Shown: positions 7,840 to 14,652 of the stretch, in pieces | How positions within the stretch are numbered: position 1 is the first letter of the stretch | Layout: every line of letters begins with the position of its first letter | Assembly (NCBI GenBank): GCA_039026975.1 | Contig: JBCCLI010000082.1 | Coordinates: forward strand, 1-19,320 | Reading direction: 5' to 3' | Length of the DNA stretch: 19,320 nucleotides | Source of the DNA: JBCBKZ01 sp039026975 | Lineage (GTDB): Bacteria; Bacteroidota; Bacteroidia; J057 | Position numbers and translations under genes: made by a program | The notes under the pieces: model-generated | Database searches by the model: none | The model's input: only the letters and a program-made list of their open reading frames with translations | What the model was told of the DNA's origin: nothing

Positions 7840-9939
7840 CTAGTATCCAGCCTTGTAGCGTTCGTCTTCTACGTCTGCTATATCTTTCAAGGTCTGATCT
7901 ATTTTAGCTTGTAAGGCAGTTTTTCCTGTGAGTGCCTCACTTTCTCTCTTAGTAATCAGTGTCTCGTTTTCCAGGTTCAGGGGCTCCGTTGCCTGTGTTA
8001 CCTTAAATATATACACACCATTTAATCCTTCCAAGGGATCTGATACTTCTGCTTCCCCCATGGAACTTAGTTTCCCTATCAGGTAGTAATCTGCCCCAAT
8101 TCCCGGAATGGTGCTTGTCTCAAAGTTAATACCGGCTGCATTACTAACAAAAGACCCTGCGCTGTGAGTATCATTATAGGATTTACTAACCGCATTCAAG
8201 TCATCAGATAATGCTAGACCAGTTAGTCTTTTCTTAATTAGTTCTGCCTTCTTTTGGTTGATTACTTTTCTGTTTACTTCTGTACGCAAATCTTCTAAGC
8301 TACGTGTTCCCTCTCTGCGTTTTTCTATCACTTCAGCCACCACATAGCTATTCCCTATTCTTAAGACTTCAGAAATATCTCCTTCACCTGACTCTAATCC
8401 CCACCTGATAAGCTCTCTCCCCCCTTCTAATCCGTTCACAAATCTGGTTTCAGGCGTAAAGGGATTTGACTGAATAGCATTCTGTCCTTTAGTTACAGCG
8501 GCTGTATCTATGTTCCCTGCTCTAGTTACCTCACTCAAAAAGATATTAGCATCCTGGAACACCCCCTTGTCTGTAGCAGAACCAGCAAACACTTCTTCTT
8601 CTATCTCAGCCAGGGCATATTCCTTATTGGTGCGAGCTTCCACAAAGACTACATGATAGCCTTCCTCACTCTTAACGGTACGCATAGCACCAGATGGGAT
8701 TTTACTTACATCATTGAAGAAGTCTTCTCCATACTTATTGTCTTTAGTAAGCCATCCTAGGCTTCCTCCTTTAGTCTTAGTCTGGAAATCTCTGGAGTTC
8801 TCATTAGCCAGGTCAAAGAAATTATCTGCATTAGCTGTTCTTGCTAATTCGTTAGCTCTACTTCTAGCTTCTCTGTCTGCCGCATTATCATCTCCCGTAG
8901 CCTTTATAAGAATATGCTTAACCTTAGCAAAGGTCTCTTCTCCGGTCTGGGTTTCCACTACTTTATAAAGCTTATAGTAGCCGGCCTCAAAGACAGGACC
9001 TAAAATGGTTCCTTCACTGGCATCCGCTAAAATATCCTGTAACCCTTCACTCAGATCAGTAACTGATTTAAATTCTCCCAGGTAAGGCGTTCTGGATTTA
9101 TTGCTAGTGAATACGGAGTCATTTGGCGCGTCCTCAAAACGCTCTTTATACCCCAGCACTCTGTTCCTCGCTCTGGCAGAATCTTCTTCTGTAGCTTCTA
9201 CGGGAAAACGAACGAATTTCACATACGTCTCTTCAGCCTGCTTATATCTGTTTTTATTCTCACTGATATAGCTTTCTAATTCGCTATCAGTAACTGAAAC
9301 CAGGGAGTCAGGTATCTGTGCATAATTTATAGCTAGATACTCTGCATTTACATTACGATTCTGGTCATTGTATTTTTGCTGCGCTTGAGGTCCCGACCCC
9401 AGGTAAGCAGCGGATACCATATTATTATACCGCTCAGTAGCTCTACTCTTAGCTAGAAAATCTTCAAATACGAGAAGCTGGTCTGCCATGTCCTCATTTT
9501 CTAACAGGCTTGAGAGCTGAGAACGGACAAAATCAGGATCAAACTCCTGTCCAGGTGCGGTAAAACTTTGCCGTACAGCAGGGTGTATGTTCTTACCTGT
9601 AAACATATCATACACCTCCTCTCCGCTGATTTCTAGTCCATATTTTTCAAACTCCTTTTCATACAGGATTTCAGAGACCATCTGGTTCCATACCTGATCC
9701 ATGATAAACCCTCTTTGGGATTCCGGTAAACTTGGATAGCGCTGTAATTCTGCCTGGTATCTTTCTTCGAAGTCAGCTGCAGTAATGGTTCTCCCAGCTA
9801 TTTCTCCTACAGGTCTGGGACCCTGCGGGCCTCTGTTCATACCTGTGAGAAAGTCCGTGAGAATAAATCCTAGGGTAGCTATGGCTATGACTACCACTAC
9901 AAGTCCCATATTATTCCTAATCCGGCTCAGTATCGACAT
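7840..9939 (-). CDS. PpiD/SurA-like membrane-anchored peptidylprolyl isomerase
   Basis: This 699-residue protein has a short cytoplasmic N-terminus, one membrane anchor at about 12-32 and a large periplasmic part, the layout of the PpiD foldase. A SurA_N-type chaperone region follows from about residue 43 to 200. A parvulin (Rotamase, PF00639) domain covers about 338-436, seen from VKHILI (339-344), GGSLGWL (391-397) and GYHVVFVEAR (427-436). The rest, to residue 699, is a second periplasmic region that may hold a degenerate parvulin-like fold. The family helps fold proteins leaving the Sec translocon and outer-membrane proteins. The start is ATG at 9937-9939. It is the last gene of the envelope operon, separated from the CNNM gene by 149 nt, so it may also have its own promoter. 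It ends at the strong terminator at 7784-7812. Confidence 0.9.
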   Translation of the reverse strand: MSILSRIRNNMGLVVVVIAIATLGFILTDFLTGMNRGPQGPRPVGEIAGRTITAADFEERYQAELQRYPSLPESQRGFIMDQVWNQMVSEILYEKEFEKYGLEISGEEVYDMFTGKNIHPAVRQSFTAPGQEFDPDFVRSQLSSLLENEDMADQLLVFEDFLAKSRATERYNNMVSAAYLGSGPQAQQKYNDQNRNVNAEYLAINYAQIPDSLVSVTDSELESYISENKNRYKQAEETYVKFVRFPVEATEEDSARARNRVLGYKERFEDAPNDSVFTSNKSRTPYLGEFKSVTDLSEGLQDILADASEGTILGPVFEAGYYKLYKVVETQTGEETFAKVKHILIKATGDDNAADREARSRANELARTANADNFFDLANENSRDFQTKTKGGSLGWLTKDNKYGEDFFNDVSKIPSGAMRTVKSEEGYHVVFVEARTNKEYALAEIEEEVFAGSATDKGVFQDANIFLSEVTRAGNIDTAAVTKGQNAIQSNPFTPETRFVNGLEGGRELIRWGLESGEGDISEVLRIGNSYVVAEVIEKRREGTRSLEDLRTEVNRKVINQKKAELIKKRLTGLALSDDLNAVSKSYNDTHSAGSFVSNAAGINFETSTIPGIGADYYLIGKLSSMGEAEVSDPLEGLNGVYIFKVTQATEPLNLENETLITKRESEALTGKTALQAKIDQTLKDIADVEDERYKAGY

Positions 9940-10024
9940 ATCAAAAATGCGTTTTTTCTACTTTTTCCTGTAATAATCCTAAGTATTAGGGGTTTATACA
10001 GATTTTTCAGGGCAACAAATTTCG

Positions 10025-10046
10025 TTTGAAATAGGCTAATTTCAAA
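10025..10046. repeat. 8-bp inverted repeat upstream of the PPIase gene
   Basis: TTTGAAAT (10025-10032) and ATTTCAAA (10039-10046) form a perfect inverted repeat with a 6-nt spacer. It lies 86 nt upstream of the PpiD-like start, in the longest internal gap of this operon. No T run follows on the minus strand, so an operator is more likely than a terminator. The AT-rich arms mean chance is possible. Confidence 0.35.
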
Positions 10047-10088
10047 ATCAACCTTCAGAAAGGTGAAGAGTTGTTTTTTCTGGGACAT

Positions 10089-11393
10089 TTACTTCTCTCT
10101 TGCATGGAGTTTTACAGAGATGATTTTACTGGGTGTAGCCTTTAAAATAGTAAATGTGTATATGCCTATTTCTATTTCTTCTCCCTGTTTAGGAATATCC
10201 TCATGATGATACATAATTAATCCCCCCAAGGTAGTATAATACTCCTCATCTGGTAGTTCTATGCCCAGCTCCTCTTCCTCATTCAAGTCATCTATCTCAT
10301 GTCTGGCGCCCAGGAAAATGCTCCCATCATCATTAATTACTTTTATCAGGTCTTCATCTGGCAGTTCTTCCTCATCATGTTCATCTTCTATTTCTCCAAA
10401 TACTTCTTCCACTAAGTCTTCCATGGTAATCATGCCTGAAGTACCTCCAAACTCATCTACCACTATGGCTACAGAACGTTTATTCTCAGAAAACTCTGCC
10501 AATAGGTTATTAGCTTGCATGGCTTCCGGGACTATGAATACTGGCTGGATGACTTCTCCTATATCCTGGGGTTTACTGAACATGGAAGAAGAGTGAACAA
10601 AGCCCACTATCTTATCTAGCGAATCTTCATACACAATAATCTTGGACAGGGCTGACTCTATAAAAGCATCCATCAGCTCTTCTACTTCTGCATCATTAGA
10701 GACAGCGATGATTTCTGTCCGGGGGATCATACATTCCCGGGCCTTGGTCTCTTTAAAGGAAAGGGCATTATTAAGCATTTCCGTATCCAGGTCCAGGTCC
10801 TCTATTTCCTTATTGCCACTGGCTGCTATCACCTCTTGTATGTACTGATCCAGGTCTTTTCTCCCCAGCCCTACAATTTTATCATCAGTGGTCACACGGA
10901 AAAGGTACCTCAGTATTAGGCGAGAAATGGCATTAACCAGTAAGACCGGCCATCTTAATATCCAGAAAAAGAAAGAAAGGATATAAGTAGCGGGAAAGAC
11001 TATGGTGTCTGCCAGCTTTCTAAAAATAGCCTTAGGGATATACTCAGCAAATATGAGAATGATGAGGGTAGTAATGAGAGACTGAAGCAGCGTAAAGGTT
11101 AAAAAACTGCCAGAAACCCCCGCTAATAAAGGCTTAGTCAGCTCATCCATATACATGGTGAAGATGACTAGGGCCAGGTTATTTCCTATGAGAATGGTAA
11201 TCAGGACTTCTGATACGCGCTTAGTAAACTTGGAAAGGATTATTGCTGAGCGGACGTTCTGACGTAGTTTTAATTCAATTTTTAGCCTACTGGAAGAAAG
11301 AAAGGCTATTTCCATTCCGGAGAAGAAGAAGGATAACACCAAACTCAGCAACAATATGATTATGACGGATAAAGGAACTTCCACGTACGCCAA
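10089..11393 (-). CDS. CNNM/CorC-HlyC family membrane protein (DUF21, CBS pair, CorC_HlyC), TTG start
   Basis: The 434-residue protein has an N-terminal DUF21/CNNM transmembrane domain (about 8-165) with SGMEIAF at 25-31, GNN at 70-72 and the E-x-I-P-K signature at 117-121. A CBS pair follows at about 222-335, ending in VVDEFGGTSGMITMEDL at 311-327, then an acidic segment and a CorC_HlyC domain at about 350-430. The family is linked to Mg2+/Co2+ efflux or homeostasis; the gliding protein GldE has the same layout, but nothing here proves that role. The first ATG lies inside the DUF21 motif, so the start must be non-ATG: TTG at 11391-11393 directly after the preceding TAA, or GTG at 11382-11384. 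The gene shares the reading frame of the upstream small gene, which suggests coupled translation. Confidence 0.88.
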   Translation of the reverse strand: MAYVEVPLSVIIILLLSLVLSFFFSGMEIAFLSSSRLKIELKLRQNVRSAIILSKFTKRVSEVLITILIGNNLALVIFTMYMDELTKPLLAGVSGSFLTFTLLQSLITTLIILIFAEYIPKAIFRKLADTIVFPATYILSFFFWILRWPVLLVNAISRLILRYLFRVTTDDKIVGLGRKDLDQYIQEVIAASGNKEIEDLDLDTEMLNNALSFKETKARECMIPRTEIIAVSNDAEVEELMDAFIESALSKIIVYEDSLDKIVGFVHSSSMFSKPQDIGEVIQPVFIVPEAMQANNLLAEFSENKRSVAIVVDEFGGTSGMITMEDLVEEVFGEIEDEHDEEELPDEDLIKVINDDGSIFLGARHEIDDLNEEEELGIELPDEEYYTTLGGLIMYHHEDIPKQGEEIEIGIYTFTILKATPSKIISVKLHAREK

Positions 11394-11630
11394 TTAAGTT
11401 TTTGTATAACCACTTATATCTTCCTCCTCTTCTAATTTCCTGATTTCTTCTTCCCGCCAGCGTTCAAACTTAATGCGCTGATTACGTCTAAAGGAATACA
11501 TAAACCCGAATATCACCATGGCTACTAATAAGGCGCCAATGGTAGTGCTAGTAAGATGCTTAAATTCTGTTACAAGAAATACCAGTAACATAAAAGAACC
11601 TGCCAGATATACGTATTCTATGTGTTTCAT
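11394..11630 (-). CDS. Small two-helix membrane protein, function unknown
   Basis: This 78-residue protein starts at ATG (11628-11630), 24 nt after the lptC stop. It has two predicted membrane helices (about 6-22 and 30-46) and a highly charged tail from about 47, basic then Glu-rich (EEEIRKLEEEED), that could be a short coiled coil on the cytoplasmic side. No family is recognised with certainty. From memory, small two-helix proteins sit between lptC and a CorC/HlyC gene in other Bacteroidota, which supports it as a real gene. Its TAA stop is the codon directly before the TTG start of the CNNM gene, in the same frame. It may help the CNNM protein or LPS export, but this is inference from position only. 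Confidence 0.75.
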   Translation of the reverse strand: MKHIEYVYLAGSFMLLVFLVTEFKHLTSTTIGALLVAMVIFGFMYSFRRNQRIKFERWREEEIRKLEEEEDISGYTKT

Positions 11631-11654
11631 GCCAGATGTCTCATCAGACTTGTA

Positions 11655-12215
11655 TTATTGGACACTTTCATCCGCTTCCATTTCTCCTTGTATCCCAAAG
11701 ATGGTGTACTGTGTGAATGAGCTATTAGACTTTAGGCCTTTACTTCCTCTGATAATTTTATCAGGAGTCTCTATGCGCACAGGCTTATCTGTATAAATGG
11801 AATCTATCCGGGCATCCCAAAATAGCTGTTCCGTTTCCAGGGTTTCATCCTGAAGATTACTAAGTACCACATCTCCAGTTAATTCTGCTAATCTTTTTTT
11901 CCTTCTAAACTTTCCTCCTATGGCTTCTGCTCTGCTGGAAAGATTACCGTTCTCATCATAAAACTCCAGCTCCACCCATTCCTGGAAATAATGAATGGGC
12001 TCAGGCCCCTCGCCCAGATCCTCTTCTCTCTCTATGACATGTCTGGACTTAAGTTTAGCTGTCAACTTAGCTGAGTCAGAAAAAATATAACTTACCCCAA
12101 AGGATTCTATGCTATTCCCATTCTCTTCCTGAGGTAGTGGTACTTCTTCCTGAGCTTTCTCCGGGGAAGAACAAGCAACCAAAATTCCAATTATCAAAAA
12201 ATAAAATCCTCTCAT
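11655..12215 (-). CDS. lptC: LPS export ABC transporter periplasmic protein LptC (lipoprotein type)
   Basis: The 186-residue protein begins with a lipoprotein signal peptide: LVAC at residues 12-15, with Cys15 as the lipid site and Ser at +2. The remaining part matches LptC (PF06835). The recognisable stretch runs from the Ser-Asp-Ser-Ala-Lys-Leu-Thr-Ala segment near 45 through the ELEFYDENGNLSSRAEA pattern (about 82-98), the LTGDVVLSN pattern (about 112-120) and a late TDKPVRI segment. LptC hands LPS from the inner-membrane LptBFG complex to LptA. In E. coli it is held by a transmembrane helix; here a lipid anchor is predicted instead. It is the first gene of an operon with the small membrane protein, the CNNM protein and the PpiD-like foldase. 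It is divergent from ppk1 across 170 nt. Confidence 0.87.
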   Translation of the reverse strand: MRGFYFLIIGILVACSSPEKAQEEVPLPQEENGNSIESFGVSYIFSDSAKLTAKLKSRHVIEREEDLGEGPEPIHYFQEWVELEFYDENGNLSSRAEAIGGKFRRKKRLAELTGDVVLSNLQDETLETEQLFWDARIDSIYTDKPVRIETPDKIIRGSKGLKSNSSFTQYTIFGIQGEMEADESVQ

Positions 12216-12230
12216 GATGTATCAGGTATA

Positions 12231-12238
12231 CAAAAATA
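12231..12238 (-). promoter_or_regulatory. Candidate Bacteroidota -7 element for lptC
   Basis: On the minus strand the octamer TATTTTTG matches the Bacteroidota -7 consensus TAnnTTTG exactly, 15 nt before the lptC start codon. The leader would be only about 10 nt. No good TTTG element is present about 20 nt upstream, and the region is AT-rich, so the call is tentative. Confidence 0.35.
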
Positions 12239-12278
12239 AATGTATATTTTAGAATTTAAGCATGTCCGGAGTATTATA

Positions 12279-12308
12279 TTTGCTCTTTGGTAGAAAAGTG
12301 TATGTTTC
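12279..12308 (+). promoter_or_regulatory. Candidate Bacteroidota promoter for ppk1
   Basis: TTTG at 12279-12282 is followed after 18 nt by TATGTTTC at 12301-12308, a one-mismatch match to TAnnTTTG. Transcription would begin near 12315, giving a leader of about 70 nt that contains the direct repeat at 12313-12355. The spacing is slightly short of the usual 19-21 nt. Confidence 0.35.
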
Positions 12309-12312
12309 TACC

Positions 12313-12355
12313 CATAGGGTTGCCCTCCTTCATATATAGCATAGGGAGCCCTCCT
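12313..12355 (+). repeat. Direct repeat with internal dyads in the ppk1 leader
   Basis: CATAGGGTTGCCCTCCT (12313-12329) recurs as CATAGGGAGCCCTCCT (12340-12355), offset by 27 nt and differing only in the centre (one base fewer). Each copy contains the small dyad AGGG/CCCT, and arms of the two copies can also pair with each other. The second copy ends 30 nt before the ppk1 ATG. It could be a paired operator or an RNA structure controlling translation. No matching copy was noticed elsewhere in the window. Confidence 0.6.
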
Positions 12356-12385
12356 CTTTCCATTTGTGTAGAAAGCTGAGTATTC

Positions 12386-14470
12386 ATGTCTGAGAATCTT
12401 AAGAACCCAAAATATTATTTCAATCGAGAGTTAAGCTGGATAAAATTTAATGAGCGAGTATTGGAAGAGGCGGCGAGTAACAAGCACCCTCTTTTGGAAA
12501 GACTTAAGTTCATCAGCATCTTCAGCTCTAATCTGGATGAATTCTATATGATACGTGTGTCTGGCTTAAATGAGCAAGTACACGCTAACATCAGGGATAT
12601 TCCTGCAGACGGTCTACTTCCAAGGGCTGTTCTAAGTAGAATATCGGCGGAAGTTCGACAGTTAATCAGCAGGCAGGCCCATATCCTTCAAGAAGATATT
12701 CTCCCTAAGCTTAAGCGGAGAGGAATACGGATCAGAGAAACCAACAGCTTAAGAAAACCTCAGAGTCAATACCTGTCAGACTATTTTAAAGAGAAGATAT
12801 TTCCCGTGCTCACGCCCATGGCGATAGACTCTTCTCATCCTTTCCCTATTCTTAAAAACCTGGGGCTAAACCTAATGGTCCAGCTGAGAGAATCATATAA
12901 AAGTGAGATTAAAACAGCTGTAGTCCCTATTCCAAAACAGCTCCCCCGATTTATCCCCTTGCCCTCAGATAACGGCAAAAAGGACTTTGTGATTTTGGAA
13001 GATGTGATGAAAAAGCATGTAGGGCAGCTATTTCCTAAGCTGAAGATTCTGGATATATCAGAGTTCAGGATCACCAGGAATGCAGACCTTCAACTAGCAG
13101 AGGCTGAAGCGGATGACCTTTTAAAGTTTATTGAAAGAGAAATACGCAAAAGAAGACTGGCTACAGTAATCAGGCTAGAGGTCAGCAAAGAGATGCCGGA
13201 ATCTGCCAGGCAGTTTCTGATGGAGAATATGGACTTAACGGAAACCTCCCTCTATGAATCCCCTACCTACCTGGATTTATCTGCTTTTATGTCTCTGATG
13301 AAAGTGGAAGTACCAGAGCTAAAGGACCAGTCTTTCCTGCCTGCGCTGGAAAAAAGACTCATCCATCAGTCCAGTATTTTCAAGGCTATTAGAGAAGGAG
13401 ATATTCTTTTACATCATCCCTATGATAGTTTTAATCATGTAGTAGACTTCGTATCTCAGGCGGCCAAAGATCCTAAAGTGCTAGCCATTAAGCAGACTCT
13501 TTACAGAACCAGTGGTAACTCCCCCATAGTGTCTGCCCTCAAAAAAGCTGTGGAGAACGGTAAAAGTGTGACAGCACTGATAGAGCTTAAAGCCCGTTTT
13601 GATGAGGAGAATAATATTAGCTGGGCGAAGGACCTGGAGGAAACAGGCGTGAATGTCATCTACGGGTTGATGGGGCTGAAGACCCACTGTAAGATTAGTA
13701 TGATTGTGAGGCAGGAAGGAGACTCTTTTAAAAGATACCTACACCTAAGCACAGGAAATTATAACGCCACTACTGCTAAAATTTACACTGACCTTTCCCT
13801 ATTTACGGCTGATAAAGAAATGGGTGAGGATGCCTCAGGCTTATTCAACTTGCTGACAGGTTTTTCTCAGCAGGAGAATTGGAATAAGTTTCTCATAGCA
13901 CCGGCCACTCTACGGAAGGGAATCAGTAAGCTAATCAAGGAATGCGTGAAAAACCACAAGAAGGATACCCCTGCCAGAATCATTATGGTCATGAACTCCC
14001 TGGTAGATCCTAATATGATAGAGGAGCTGTATAAGGCTTCCATGAAGGGCGTAAAAATAGAACTGGTAGTGAGGGGGATTTGCTGCTTAAAACCGGGAAT
14101 TCCAGATATCAGTGAAAACATTACGGTTAAGAGCATAGTAGGGAGATTCCTGGAACACTGCAGAATCTTCTACTTTAAGCACAGCGGAAAATCCACTATT
14201 TATATGGGCAGCGCAGACCTTATGCAGCGCAACCTCAACAGAAGAGTAGAGCTGGTATTTCCTGTAGAAGACCCCAAGATTAAGCACCGGGTGAGAAACA
14301 TTATCCAGGCGTTATTAGATGATACGGAAAAGTCCCGCTACCTGCATGCAGATGGGCAGTATACTTTCAGAGCGCCAGAACCCAACCAGAAATCTATCAA
14401 TGTGCAGGAGCATCTCCTAAAGGAATCTAAAGAGAAAAATAAAGGCCTGGATACCATTGGCCTTGGATAG
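12386..14470 (+). CDS. ppk1: Polyphosphate kinase 1
   Basis: This 694-residue enzyme transfers the gamma phosphate of ATP reversibly onto long polyphosphate chains, and has the full length usual for PPK1. The N domain shows YFNRELSWIKFN (11-22) and SSNLDEFYMIRV (47-58). The head domain follows, then the two phospholipase-D-like catalytic domains, with HHPYDSF at 343-349. The autophosphorylated histidine is His434 in LKTHCK, and the second conserved histidine is His591 in FLEHCRIFYF. SADLMQRNLNRRVE (609-622) closes the catalytic core. The ATG at 12386 gives the normal N-terminus. The gene is divergent from lptC and seems to be transcribed alone: neither ppx nor a pho gene is next to it. Its leader carries a direct repeat that may regulate it. 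No clear terminator was found after the stop. Confidence 0.96.
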   Translation: MSENLKNPKYYFNRELSWIKFNERVLEEAASNKHPLLERLKFISIFSSNLDEFYMIRVSGLNEQVHANIRDIPADGLLPRAVLSRISAEVRQLISRQAHILQEDILPKLKRRGIRIRETNSLRKPQSQYLSDYFKEKIFPVLTPMAIDSSHPFPILKNLGLNLMVQLRESYKSEIKTAVVPIPKQLPRFIPLPSDNGKKDFVILEDVMKKHVGQLFPKLKILDISEFRITRNADLQLAEAEADDLLKFIEREIRKRRLATVIRLEVSKEMPESARQFLMENMDLTETSLYESPTYLDLSAFMSLMKVEVPELKDQSFLPALEKRLIHQSSIFKAIREGDILLHHPYDSFNHVVDFVSQAAKDPKVLAIKQTLYRTSGNSPIVSALKKAVENGKSVTALIELKARFDEENNISWAKDLEETGVNVIYGLMGLKTHCKISMIVRQEGDSFKRYLHLSTGNYNATTAKIYTDLSLFTADKEMGEDASGLFNLLTGFSQQENWNKFLIAPATLRKGISKLIKECVKNHKKDTPARIIMVMNSLVDPNMIEELYKASMKGVKIELVVRGICCLKPGIPDISENITVKSIVGRFLEHCRIFYFKHSGKSTIYMGSADLMQRNLNRRVELVFPVEDPKIKHRVRNIIQALLDDTEKSRYLHADGQYTFRAPEPNQKSINVQEHLLKESKEKNKGLDTIGLG

Positions 14471-14652
14471 CAGCTCTTAGATAATCACTACTTACTGTAG
14501 AAAATCATACTTAGCAGCCCTTAGTAAGGAGGCCTCTTCTCTACAGCTATTAGCTTATTGACATTCTTCTTTCCGAATTTTCTATTTCAAACATGGCATG
14601 AGTTGGGAAAGCTTCCTCCTCTTTGACTACCTTTAGGGCTGAAACAGAAGCT

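Noticed and set aside
10052..10065. ACCTT/AAGGT hairpin just after the CNNM gene
   Set aside because: The stem is only 5 bp and is followed by a mixed sequence rather than a clear T run; operon readthrough into the foldase gene is likely.
14491..14546. Hairpins after ppk1 (CTGTAGA/TCTACAG with a 38-nt loop; CTTACT/AGTAAG)
   Set aside because: The stems are short, have large loops, compete with each other and are not followed by a T run, so they are not convincing as a terminator.
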